DNA of 33,596 nucleotides. It comes from Planctomycetota bacterium (lineage in GTDB: Bacteria > Planctomycetota > MHYJ01 > JACPRB01). Position 1 is the first letter of the stretch; every line of letters begins with the position of its first letter. Of this stretch, positions 1 through 10,025 are shown piece by piece. Where the stretch lies: contig JACPRC010000134.1 in assembly GCA_016190175.1 (NCBI GenBank), forward strand, positions 1 through 33,596. The letters run 5' to 3'. A program made the position numbers and the translations under genes. The notes under the pieces were generated by a model that was given only the letters and a program-made list of their open reading frames with translations, made no database searches and was not told where the DNA came from.

Positions 1-2579
<2,579 letters not shown>

Positions 2580-2652
2580 TGGAGGAACGATACCGCGTGA
2601 TCGGGGTGGGGGCAAGAAATCGGCATGGATCAGAAGATAGGGCGCGAGGGGG

Positions 2653-2697
2653 CGGCTGATTGCCGACGGCTGACGGCTGATAGCTGAACGCCTGCGG
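2653..2697 (-). repeat. TCAGC-family 3' intergenic repeat (copy 1)
   Basis: Read on the minus strand, this short repeat begins directly after the TAG stop of the kinase that ends at 2698. It contains successive TTCAGC, TATCAGC, CGTCAGC and CGTCGGC units. It belongs to the same family as the elements at 11821-11907, 24291-24322 and 25921-26007, and each simple copy lies a few bases after a stop codon in the sense orientation. The rest of the 118-bp gap (2580-2697) shows nothing else I recognise. Confidence 0.75.
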
Positions 2698-5022
2698 CTA
2701 CCGCTTTCCCTTCACCCGCTCCATCGCCTTCCGGATCTCCGCCTCCTCCGGCGCGATCTTCAGGGCCTCCTCGTAGGACGCGGCCGCCTCACGGAACTTC
2801 TCCTGCGCCTCGAGGATCTCGCCCTTGCGGTAGTGGGCCGGCGCGTAGCGCGGTTCCAGGCGGAGGGAGTCGTTGAGATCGTTGAGCGCCGCGTCGCGGA
2901 GCGAAGGCACCGTCATCCGGAACCGTCCGAGCCAGTACCGCGCGGGGGCGCTCCACCGGCGCATCCGCGCGACGCCGTCCTGGTCGTCGATCGCGGCGGC
3001 GGTGTTCCCCTGCAGGAAGCGCGCCCTCGCGCGGATCGCCGTGAGGTCCCGCGCAAGCCACACCAGCTCGGGCGCGGACAGCGCCTCGCTCGCCCCCTTT
3101 TCCGCTGCGGCGCAGTCGCCGCGCAGGAGCGCGCGCATCGATTCCGCGACCATCTCGAGCTCCTCCTTCGATTCGTCGAGCCAGAGCGGTTTCGCGGAGG
3201 CCGCCTTCAGACCGTCGAGGATCTGCGGCGCGAGCGGTTCGGAGGGGCCGTCGGGCAGCGTCGGGATCTCGAGGTCGCCCGCGAAGCGGACGAACGCGGA
3301 GAAGAACTCGCCGTACGGGACGTCGGCGTCGAGCGCCGAGGACTTCCGCATCCAGTCGTCCGGGTCGGCGCCGCGCGAGAGGATCCACCGGGCGCGGCCC
3401 GCGAGGGCGAACATCGCGCTCTGCGAGGAGGGGTCCTTCTCCGTCGCCTCCATGAACGCCGCGACGCGCTTCCACGGCTCCGCGGCCTTCCGCTGCCGGG
3501 CGTCGGGGGCGAGCGAGGAGTCGTTGGCGATCGAGTCCAGCTCGTCCAGCGTCTCGTGGAGCATCCCCCACCGCGAGAAGACCTTCGCGATGCGCTTGAG
3601 CCGTTCGCCGCGATCGGCGAGCCGTTTGAGCTCGTCGTCCTCCTCCTGGAGCAGGGCGCCGAGTTTCCCCTCGATGCGGGCGATCGCGGTCCGCGTCGCG
3701 GGATGGGACGGATCCAGCTCCAGCGTCTGATTGAGCACCGCGCGGGCCTTGAGGTACATCTCCCGGCGCTGCGGCCGCGCGCCGACGGCCTCGCGCTCGT
3801 AGCGCTCGGCCTCGTCCAGACCGCTCCGGATCAGGCGGGCCTTGCGCACGGCGGAGCCGAGGAGCCATCCGCCGAAAAGCAGCGCGAGCAGGACCGCGGC
3901 GGCCGACGGGAGGAGAACGCTCCGGTGGCGGCGCACGTAGCGGCGCAGCTTCTCGGAGCTCGAGAGCGGGCGCGCCAGGATGGCCTCGCCGCGGAGACAC
4001 CGGTCCAGGTCCTCCGCGAGTTCGCGCGCCGTGCCGTAGCGGCGGAGCGGGTCCTTTTCCAGACACTTCATCGTGATCGTGCGGAGATCGACGTCCGCGC
4101 GAGGGTTCAGGATCTCGATGGGGTACGGCTCCTCCTCCACGACCTTCTTCAGGACCTCGTACGCGCTGTCGCCGCGGAACGGGGCGCGGCCGCAGAGGAG
4201 CTCGTAGATCGACGCGCCGAGCGAGTAGACGTCGGTGCGGTGGTCGAGCGGCTTCCCCTGCGCCTGCTCCGGGCTCATGTAGGCGGGCGTCCCCGCGATC
4301 GCGCCGCTCACGGAGAGCGAACTGTCGACCTTCATGGATTTGGCGAGGCCGAAGTCCATGACGTAGGCGCGGCCGCCGCCGTCCACCATCACGTTGGCGG
4401 GCTTGACGTCGCGATGGACGATGCCGCGCTCGTGGGCGAACTGGAGGGCGGCCGCGACCTGACGGGCCAGCTCGGCGATCCTCTTCGGGTCGGTCGGCGC
4501 CAAGGCAGACAGGGTCTTGCCGTCGACGAACTGCATCGCGATGAAGTTCTCGCCGGCCTCGTAGATGGCCGTGATGCCGGGATGCGTGAGCTGCGCCGCG
4601 GTCTGCGCTTCGCGGCGGAAGCGGGCGACCTCGGTCGCGTCGGTCGTCTTGAGGAACTTGAGCGCGACCCACCGGCGCAGCTCCGTGTCCCACGCCTTCC
4701 ACACCTCGCCCATCCCGCCTTCGCCGAGCTTCGCGGTGCGGACGTACTTCCCGAAGCGCTCGCCGGCGGGGACGTCCGCGTCCTTCCGCTCCGGCGCCGG
4801 CGCCGGCCGGTCGTCCACGCGGACCGTCCTGTCGTATGTCGTGAGATCCAGGTAGCCCTTTTCGCGGAGGAGATCCGCGAGTCGCGGGAGCGGGCTCACG
4901 TTGTTCCGGGCCATCTCCCTGAGGAGATCGAGACACTCTTGCACGTGTTCCGGCCTGGCAAGCCCCTTCTCGACGGCGAGCTGGCCGAAGAGGAGTTCAG
5001 GATCGAGGGGATTGGAGCTCAT
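2698..5022 (-). CDS. Ser/Thr protein kinase with TPR-like C-terminus
   Basis: This is a 774-residue Hanks-type kinase. The N-terminal 65 residues contain an MshEN-like helical motif (LFGQLAVEKG, residues 11-20) and a second partial one. The catalytic domain spans about 92-345, with glycine loop GEGGMGEV (100-107), Lys122, HRD 203-205, DFG 223-225 and SPEQ 250-253, so it looks active. A membrane helix lies at about 369-391. The extracytoplasmic part is mainly alpha-helical and ends in TPR-like repeats (AHYRKGEILEAQEKFREAA near 732-750). The layout parallels the kinase downstream, but the sensor domain differs. The start at 5022 is 30 bp after the stop of the metallo-hydrolase gene, so the two may be cotranscribed. 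Substrates are unknown. Confidence 0.95.
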   Translation of the reverse strand: MSSNPLDPELLFGQLAVEKGLARPEHVQECLDLLREMARNNVSPLPRLADLLREKGYLDLTTYDRTVRVDDRPAPAPERKDADVPAGERFGKYVRTAKLGEGGMGEVWKAWDTELRRWVALKFLKTTDATEVARFRREAQTAAQLTHPGITAIYEAGENFIAMQFVDGKTLSALAPTDPKRIAELARQVAAALQFAHERGIVHRDVKPANVMVDGGGRAYVMDFGLAKSMKVDSSLSVSGAIAGTPAYMSPEQAQGKPLDHRTDVYSLGASIYELLCGRAPFRGDSAYEVLKKVVEEEPYPIEILNPRADVDLRTITMKCLEKDPLRRYGTARELAEDLDRCLRGEAILARPLSSSEKLRRYVRRHRSVLLPSAAAVLLALLFGGWLLGSAVRKARLIRSGLDEAERYEREAVGARPQRREMYLKARAVLNQTLELDPSHPATRTAIARIEGKLGALLQEEDDELKRLADRGERLKRIAKVFSRWGMLHETLDELDSIANDSSLAPDARQRKAAEPWKRVAAFMEATEKDPSSQSAMFALAGRARWILSRGADPDDWMRKSSALDADVPYGEFFSAFVRFAGDLEIPTLPDGPSEPLAPQILDGLKAASAKPLWLDESKEELEMVAESMRALLRGDCAAAEKGASEALSAPELVWLARDLTAIRARARFLQGNTAAAIDDQDGVARMRRWSAPARYWLGRFRMTVPSLRDAALNDLNDSLRLEPRYAPAHYRKGEILEAQEKFREAAASYEEALKIAPEEAEIRKAMERVKGKR

Positions 5023-5052
5023 GGTGCCGGGATTGTACCCGCGCGCCCGGCG

Positions 5053-5790
5053 TCAGCAAAGGACGGGTTCGCCGGCCTCGTCCTGGGTCGCGAGCACGAG
5101 CCGGGTCGAGCGAGGGAGCGCCTTCCGCGCGGCCTCGCGCGCGAGCGCCGGTCGATTGCAGTCTTGTGAGAGGTGCCCGAGCACGACCGTGTGCGGCCGC
5201 CCGATCCGCGCGAGCGTCTCCGCGCATTGCGCGTTCGAGAGGTGGCCATGGTCGGAGAGGACCCAGTCGATCGTCCCGGGATCGCGGCCCGACGCGCGCT
5301 CCATCTCCGGGTCGTGGTTCGACTCCAGAAAAAGGACGTGGACGCCGGAGAGCGCCTCGACGACCTCGTCGGGGGCGTGGCCGAGGTCGGTCGCGTAGGC
5401 CAGCCGCTTGCGGCCGCACTCGATGCGGAACCCGTGGCTCGTCCATCGCTCGCTTCCGGGATGCGGCAGGGGGAAGGGCGTGATGTGAAACGGTCCGATG
5501 CGGAACGAGCGGCTGCCGAAGAACTGCGCGCCGTCCAGTCCGCTCGCGCGGTCCTTCGCCGCGAGCCAGTTCTCCCGCTCGATCCACACGGGCGCGCCGA
5601 GTTTCGCGGCCATCGGTCCGAGATGGTCGTGGTGGCGATGGGTGATGAGGACGGCTTCGAGTCGGAGGCCTTCGAGGCCGTCGAGCATCCGGCGCCGCGA
5701 GAGTCCCGCGTCGACGATGATCGCGCGGTCCTCGTGCGCCACGACGGTCGCGTTGCCGCCGCTGCCGGAGCCGAGGTTGCGGAGGAACAC
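5053..5790 (-). CDS. Metallo-beta-lactamase-fold hydrolase, YycJ/WalJ family
   Basis: This 245-residue cytoplasmic metallo-hydrolase matches the YycJ/WalJ (VicX) branch, whose members are implicated as DNA exonucleases. The family N-terminus FLRNLGSGSGGNATVV is present. The metal-binding HxHxDH is HRHHDH at 51-56. Later family signatures are also visible: YATDLGH, LESNHD, SDHGHLSN and VVLGHLSQDCN, which supply the remaining His and Asp ligands. The length is near normal for the family. GTG at 5790 is the only start that keeps the family N-terminus intact, and no Shine-Dalgarno precedes it. A TATACT box lies 7 bp upstream, so the mRNA may be leaderless. Confidence 0.9.
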   Translation of the reverse strand: MFLRNLGSGSGGNATVVAHEDRAIIVDAGLSRRRMLDGLEGLRLEAVLITHRHHDHLGPMAAKLGAPVWIERENWLAAKDRASGLDGAQFFGSRSFRIGPFHITPFPLPHPGSERWTSHGFRIECGRKRLAYATDLGHAPDEVVEALSGVHVLFLESNHDPEMERASGRDPGTIDWVLSDHGHLSNAQCAETLARIGRPHTVVLGHLSQDCNRPALAREAARKALPRSTRLVLATQDEAGEPVLC

Positions 5791-5797
5791 GCGGGGA

Positions 5798-5803
5798 GTA
5801 TAG
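5798..5803 (-). promoter_or_regulatory. Candidate -10 box for a leaderless metallo-hydrolase transcript
   Basis: On the minus strand TATACT (five of six matches to TATAAT) lies 7 bp before the GTG start at 5790. Transcription would therefore begin at or next to the start codon. The -35 region is weak: an AGGACG-like hexamer at 18 bp spacing. The same box and start region recur in degraded form at 19438-19470. Confidence 0.35.
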
Positions 5804-5846
5804 CAATTGCTTGGCGATTCCGTCCTCCCGTGCTAGAAGGGGACCC

Positions 5847-7685
5847 ATGTTTCCGGTCGCTGCCGCGTTGCTGCTGTCCCTCGCGCAGGAGGAGCCGCAG
5901 CGGCTGGAGCTCCACGCCGATCGGCCGGTCCTCCTGGAGGGCGTCCCGTTCACGCTGACGATCCTCACGGACCGCGCGTTCACGGGCGAGGCGGACCTGG
6001 ACGGCCTGCGGCGGAAGGGCAACCCTCTTCCCCGCGTCATGGTGTGGAACGGCGTCGGGATCGCGGACCAGGTGACCGCCGACGGTCCCGTGACGGTTCG
6101 GATCAAGGACCGGTCCGCGACGTTGAACCGCAGGGTGCTGCCCGCGTGGCTCTGCCTCGTGCCGCCGCTTCTCTGCATCGTTCTGGCCTTTACGACGCGG
6201 CAGGTGATCCTCTCCCTCGCCTTCGGAGTCGCGGCGGGGGCCGCACTCGTCGCCGGGTTCGGAGCCGCAGACCTGCTCCGCTCGCCGGTGCTCGCCCTGG
6301 ACACGGTCGTGGGGGAAGTGTCGCAGCCGCAGCACGCGCTCATCCTGACGACGTTGCTTCTCGTGGGCGGGCTGATCGGCATCATGGCGTACAGCGGGGG
6401 GATGCGCGGTTTCGTGGACCGCTTCGCCGGGTTCCTGCGGACGCGCCGGTCCGGGATGGTGGCGACCTGGGGGCTGTGCCTCGGGCTCTTCTTCGACGAC
6501 TACGCGAACTCGCTGATCGCCGGAAACACGATGCGGTCGCTCACGGATCGGCTGCGCATCTCGCGGGAGAAGCTGGCGTACCTGGTGGACTCGACGGCCG
6601 GCCCGATCACGGCGCTCGGCCTCGTTTCGACGTGGATCTTCCTCGAGGAAAAGACGCTCCTCGCCTCGGGGATCGCGGACCCGGCCGAGATCCTGCGGCT
6701 GGTGCCGTACGGCTTCTACACGCTGTTCGCGATCGCCTTCGTCTTCCTGATCGCGGCGACGTCGCGGGATTTCGGACCGATGTACGCGGCCGAAGTCCGC
6801 GCGATCACGACGGGTCAACTCCTGCGGCTCGGCGCGCGCCCGATGGTGGACCGCGAGATCGCGGACGTGACGCACGTGGAGAACCTGAGAGAGCGATGGC
6901 ACAACGTGCTCGTGCCGGTCGCGGTGCTCGTCGGTCTTACGCTCGTCTCGCTGATCGTCACCGGGATGCGGAATCCGAGCCGGCCGGCGGCGGCCGCGGG
7001 GGTGCTGCAGATCCTGCAGTACGCCAGGCCGTTCCGCGCCTTCCTGTGGGGCACCGCGGGCGCGACGGTCGTGGCCGCGGTCCTCGTTCTGGCGCGGCGC
7101 CATCTCGAACTTCCCCAGCTCTTCGAGGGCTGGCTGCGCGGCATGCGTTCGATGCTCGTCGCCGCGGTGCTGCTGGTCCTCGCGTGGTCGATGGGGCAGA
7201 TGTGCCGGGACCTGTCGGTGGGACGGTACCTCGCGGCGCACCTCCCGGGCGCGTCGATGACCCCGTGGCTCCCGGCGGCCGCGTTCCTCGTGTGCGCGGC
7301 GACGAGCGTGGCCGTGGGATCGGCCTGGAGCACCCTTGCGCTGCTGCTGCCCGTGCTGGCGCCCCTGGCGACCGGACAACCCGACGGCATCCAACTCGGC
7401 GTGCTGGCGGCGGTGCTCTCGGGATCGCTGTTCGGCGATCACGTTTCGCCGATTTCGGACACGACGATCATCTCGTCGCTGGGATCGGCGTGCGATCACA
7501 TCGATCACGTCCGGACGCAGGGGCCCTACGCCGTCGCGGTCGCCGCCGTTGCGACGGCATTCGGCTTCGTGCCGGTGGGGTTCGGCGTCTCCCCGTACCT
7601 GTGCCTGCCGCTCGGCGTCGCGGCGCTCGCGGGGGTCGTATTCCTCCTGGGCAAACGGCTGCCGAGGGGGGCGGAGGAAGAGTAG
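5847..7685 (+). CDS. NhaC-family Na+/H+ antiporter with exported N-terminal domain
   Basis: This 612-residue inner-membrane protein carries strong NhaC-family signatures: FFDDYANSLIAGNTMR, LRISREKLAYLVDSTA, GDHVSPISDTTIISSLGSA and CDHIDHVRTQ. Such proteins exchange Na+ for H+ or related cations for pH and sodium balance. The ATG at 5847 follows an AAGGGG ribosome-binding site. Before the first transporter helix (near residue 100) comes a signal-peptide-like segment (MFPVAAALLLSLAQ) and about 80 residues that look like an extracytoplasmic beta domain, which ordinary NhaC proteins lack as far as I know. Because the starts are so close, the gene is divergent from and may share control with the metallo-hydrolase. 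The substrate cation is inferred from the family only. Confidence 0.92.
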   Translation: MFPVAAALLLSLAQEEPQRLELHADRPVLLEGVPFTLTILTDRAFTGEADLDGLRRKGNPLPRVMVWNGVGIADQVTADGPVTVRIKDRSATLNRRVLPAWLCLVPPLLCIVLAFTTRQVILSLAFGVAAGAALVAGFGAADLLRSPVLALDTVVGEVSQPQHALILTTLLLVGGLIGIMAYSGGMRGFVDRFAGFLRTRRSGMVATWGLCLGLFFDDYANSLIAGNTMRSLTDRLRISREKLAYLVDSTAGPITALGLVSTWIFLEEKTLLASGIADPAEILRLVPYGFYTLFAIAFVFLIAATSRDFGPMYAAEVRAITTGQLLRLGARPMVDREIADVTHVENLRERWHNVLVPVAVLVGLTLVSLIVTGMRNPSRPAAAAGVLQILQYARPFRAFLWGTAGATVVAAVLVLARRHLELPQLFEGWLRGMRSMLVAAVLLVLAWSMGQMCRDLSVGRYLAAHLPGASMTPWLPAAAFLVCAATSVAVGSAWSTLALLLPVLAPLATGQPDGIQLGVLAAVLSGSLFGDHVSPISDTTIISSLGSACDHIDHVRTQGPYAVAVAAVATAFGFVPVGFGVSPYLCLPLGVAALAGVVFLLGKRLPRGAEEE

Positions 7686-7757
7686 TCCTGCCGTCCGTGT
7701 GTCCAGGACCTGCCGGCCGCGACGCGGGCGCTCTACAAGCAGAAGGGGGATCTGTTC

Positions 7758-7934
7758 ATGGCGACGAAGCGGCTCCAACGCTCCGGCCGGGCCGCGTTCG
7801 CGGATCAGCCGGTCCTGGCCGCGCGACACAACCCGGACCTTCTCTGCCGCAAGAGTGCGTCGGAGGATAAGGCGCCGGCGCCGTCCAAGCAGCGACTTGG
7901 GCGGGGGAGCTTTGTCCAGTCCGGAAACCCATGA
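7758..7934 (+). CDS. Possible small ORF of unknown function (58 aa)
   Basis: An ATG at 7758, 11 bp after a GAAGGGGG stretch, opens a 58-residue frame (MATKRLQRSGRAAFADQPVL...) ending 13 bp before the lipoprotein gene. The frame is also open upstream to about 7686 with protein-like composition (LPAATRALYKQKGDLF), so this may instead be the remnant of a longer gene. I recognise no family. It covers most of the 262-bp gap between the antiporter and the next gene. Confidence 0.25.
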   Translation: MATKRLQRSGRAAFADQPVLAARHNPDLLCRKSASEDKAPAPSKQRLGRGSFVQSGNP

Positions 7935-7947
7935 AGGAGAAACGGTC

Positions 7948-8724
7948 ATGATTCGGTTGCTGAGCATCGGCTTGGCCGCACTCGCTTGCACGGGCTGCGG
8001 TTCGTCCACCGTGGGGCAGGAGAAAGACCCGCCGAAGAAGATCGTCCTTGATCTCGGCGGCGGAGTGAAGATGGAGTTCGTGAGGATCAAGGCGGGGAAG
8101 TTCATGATGGGGGACGACGACAACGCACCCGCGCACGAGGTGACGCTCACGAGAGACTTCTGGATGCAGACGACGGAGACGACACAGACGCAGTGGGAAG
8201 CGGTGATGAGGAAGAACCCGTCGCATTTCGAGGGAGCCGACCTGCCGGTGGAGAGGGTGAGCTGGGAGGACTGCCGGGAGTTTCTGAAGAAGCTCAACGA
8301 GAAAGTGAAGGACCCGTTGAAGGGAAGGACGGCGGGACTTCCGACGGAGGCGGAGTGGGAGTACGCGTGTCGGGCGGGATCGACGACGAAGTGGTCCTTT
8401 GGGGATGATGGGGAGAAGCTGGGGGAGTATGCCTGGTACGACAGGAACTCGGAGTCGAAGACGCACGCGGTGGGGACAAAGAAGGCGAACGCATGGGGAT
8501 TGTACGACGTGCACGGGAATGTATGGGAGTGGTGCGAGGATTGGTACGGGGAGTATGCTTCGGGAGCGGCGACGGATCCGAAGGGACCTTCGAGCAGCAT
8601 CGTCCGGTGCCTGCGCGGCGGGTGCTTCGGCAGCGACGGCGACATCACTCGCTCCGCGAACCGCGACGGGCGGGATCCGGCGAATCGCAACGGCAAGCGC
8701 GGGCTCCGGGTGGCGTTGCGCTAG
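7948..8724 (+). CDS. FGE-sulfatase / C-type-lectin-fold lipoprotein with candidate hypervariable C-terminus
   Basis: This is a 258-residue protein with an SUMF1/FGE-sulfatase-fold domain. Motifs are FVRIKAGKFMMGDDD, PVERVSWEDCREF, GLPTEAEWEYACRAG, DVHGNVWEWCEDW and LRGGCF...RSANR...GLRVALR. The N-terminus (MIRLLSIGLAALACTGCG) is a lipoprotein-type signal, although which Cys is lipidated is ambiguous. AAGGAG lies 8 bp before the ATG. The family includes true formylglycine-generating enzymes, but most bacterial lipoprotein members are of unknown function or bind ligands. The last 40 residues match the scaffold of diversity-generating-retroelement variable regions. The TAG stop lies inside a cloverleaf inverted repeat. 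Glycine codons (GGG/GGA) and overall base use look less GC-biased than the neighbours, which hints at transfer. Confidence 0.85.
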   Translation: MIRLLSIGLAALACTGCGSSTVGQEKDPPKKIVLDLGGGVKMEFVRIKAGKFMMGDDDNAPAHEVTLTRDFWMQTTETTQTQWEAVMRKNPSHFEGADLPVERVSWEDCREFLKKLNEKVKDPLKGRTAGLPTEAEWEYACRAGSTTKWSFGDDGEKLGEYAWYDRNSESKTHAVGTKKANAWGLYDVHGNVWEWCEDWYGEYASGAATDPKGPSSSIVRCLRGGCFGSDGDITRSANRDGRDPANRNGKRGLRVALR

Positions 8725-8814
8725 CCCTTGACACGGGGCAGCGGCGCGGAGCGCCGCCGCCCGCCGCAGGCGGGCGGGTTCCGCTTTGCGGAACAGCCCC
8801 GAGTCAAGGGCTAG
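8721..8814 (+). repeat. Cloverleaf-like inverted repeat spanning the stop codon of the FGE-fold gene
   Basis: A 19-bp outer stem (8721-8739 with 8796-8814, one mismatch, both ends CTAG) encloses three perfect hairpins. These are 8741-8757 (7 bp, GGA loop), 8758-8776 (8 bp, GCA loop) and 8778-8794 (7 bp, TTT loop). The TAG stop of the preceding gene is bases 2-4 of the element. It could act as a terminator, a REP-type element, or the cruciform found after retroelement variable regions. The remainder of the gap, 8815-8929, shows nothing I can name. Confidence 0.8.
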
Positions 8815-8929
8815 TCTCTTCTCCGCGCGACTTATTGTGTCTTTGCTATTTGGCCTTTGAGGGGGTTCCCCGCCTTCCCGTCTCGCCCGACAAGGGCCGG
8901 CGGCGGGCCGCGGGGGATCGAGGCGGGCG

Positions 8930-8970
8930 TTGAAACCCGTCGGGACATAATGTACATTGGTGATGTACAT
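8930..8970 (+). promoter_or_regulatory. Candidate promoter and operator of the toxin-antitoxin operon
   Basis: Two copies of the self-complementary octamer ATGTACAT (8950-8957 and 8963-8970) are spaced 13 bp start to start, just before the GGAGGA ribosome-binding site of the antitoxin gene. A TTGAAA at 8930-8935, 17 bp from TACATT (8953-8958), is a reasonable promoter that the octamers would overlap. Antitoxins of the Phd type usually autorepress through such paired palindromes. Confidence 0.5.
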
Positions 8971-8982
8971 GGAGGAGTCGAG

Positions 8983-9261
8983 ATGACGCGGAGGTGTTCC
9001 GTCGCCGACGCGCGCAATCGCCTTCCGGAGCTCCTTCGGAAGGTGGAGGCGGGGGAGGCCGTCGCCATCACGCGCCGCGGTCGTCCCGTGGCGGCGCTGG
9101 TCTCGCTTCCCTCGTTCCGCGCACGATCGGGAGAGCGGGGAGCCTTCTCGGCCGCCTATCGCGCCTGGCGCGCGACGGTCGATCCCCGCGACCTTGGATT
9201 CCCGCGCGGCCACGTCCGCCGCCTGCGGGACCGGTCCCGCGGCCGCCGCGTGAGCCTGTGA
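8983..9261 (+). CDS. Antitoxin, Phd/YefM family
   Basis: This 92-residue protein begins with the Phd/YefM DNA-binding fold: CSVADARNRLPELLRKVEAG, then AVAITRRGRPVAALVSL. The basic C-terminal tail (about 45 residues) would wrap the toxin. GGAGGA lies 6 bp before the ATG at 8983; the frame is open further upstream, but this start has the ribosome-binding site and matches family length. It overlaps the toxin gene by 4 bp, so translation is coupled. It probably represses its own operon at the ATGTACAT pair. Confidence 0.88.
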   Translation: MTRRCSVADARNRLPELLRKVEAGEAVAITRRGRPVAALVSLPSFRARSGERGAFSAAYRAWRATVDPRDLGFPRGHVRRLRDRSRGRRVSL

Positions 9262-9674
9262 CGCTGCGATTCGCGGTCGATACCAACATCATCTCGGCGG
9301 CCTGCCGACCTCGCCCCCCGAACGGTCTCTTGAGGCGCCTCGACGACCACTCGTCGGAGATCGCCCTGCCTACGCCCGTATGGCACGAACTGCGATACGG
9401 AGTGGCTCTCTTGGAGGCGTCCGCGAGGCGGGACCACCTCGAGCGGTTTCTCACCGATGTGGTCCTGGTTTCGTTCCCTCTTCTCCCCTACGACAAGCCG
9501 GCCGCGGAGTGGCACGCGTCGGAGCGGGCACGCCTCCAGCGCGACGGCCGCCCCGGTCCCTTCGTCGACGGACAGATCGCGGCGATCGCCTACGTCAACG
9601 ATCTCATCCTGGTGACCGACAACCTGCGGGTCTTCAAGCGGTTCCACGGGCTCCGTCTCGCCAATTGGCTCTGA
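9258..9674 (+). CDS. Type II toxin, PIN-domain ribonuclease (VapC-like)
   Basis: This 138-residue PIN-domain protein starts at a GTG inside GTGA, overlapping the antitoxin stop. The four acidic metal-binding positions of VapC nucleases are visible: Asp in FAVDTNII, Glu in WHELRYG, Asp in PFVDGQIAAIA, and Asp in LVTDNLRVF. Relatives cleave tRNA or rRNA and are neutralised by the cognate antitoxin. The protein is full length with no damage visible. The Phd-type antitoxin with a PIN toxin is a common VapBC arrangement. Confidence 0.9.
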   Translation: MTLRFAVDTNIISAACRPRPPNGLLRRLDDHSSEIALPTPVWHELRYGVALLEASARRDHLERFLTDVVLVSFPLLPYDKPAAEWHASERARLQRDGRPGPFVDGQIAAIAYVNDLILVTDNLRVFKRFHGLRLANWL

Positions 9675-9748
9675 AGGAAGAGGACCTCAGGCGCCGATCA
9701 GGCGCGAGGGTCTCGCCCGCCGCCATGTCCGACCGGCCCACCGGATGT

Positions 9749-9983
9749 GCGGGGAAGGGCTGTATCGCATCGGGAAGGGCGGTGCGGCGGTTGGGGGACA
9801 CTCTACAGTGGTTGGGGAAGACCCTGCGGGACTTGGGGAAGGGTCGCGCGGAGCCGCGGGGTCGTCTTGTTGCACTCGTGAAGCGCCCAGCGCCGATTGG
9901 GGATCGGCCTGCACGACTTGGAAGGGACCCAGCAGCCGTCGGGGAATTCCCTGCGGGGCTAGGGGAAGGCCCTGCGGGACTCG
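9749..9983 (+). repeat. Degenerate 21-bp tandem repeat array (about 11 units)
   Basis: A GGGGAAG-like core recurs every 21 bp, at about 9751, 9772, 9793, 9814, 9835, 9878, 9899, 9920, 9941 and 9962. The best units read TTGGGGAAGG followed by CCCTGCGGGAC. The period is a multiple of three, so frames stay open on both strands (plus-strand heptads like LGKTLRD), but there is no good ribosome-binding site and no recognisable protein. It fills most of the 351-bp gap between the toxin gene and the next gene. The flanks 9675-9748 and 9984-10025 hold nothing I can identify. Confidence 0.7.
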
Positions 9984-10025
9984 ACACCATTTGCGCGAGG
10001 CGGGTCGCTTCGCTACCATGGGCTC

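Noticed and set aside
5019-8696. A 1,225-codon open frame on the minus strand across four genes
   Set aside because: It is a shadow of high GC: it runs antisense to the antiporter and lipoprotein genes and out of frame over the metallo-hydrolase, with Arg/Ser-rich low-complexity sequence and no family motif.
8721-8814. Possible tRNA because of the cloverleaf shape
   Set aside because: The closing stem is 19 bp, the loops are only 3 bases, and no T-loop, anticodon loop or CCA end is present.
9749-9983. Possible CRISPR or phage attachment repeats
   Set aside because: Units are 21 bp, contiguous and degenerate, with no unique spacers and no integrase nearby.
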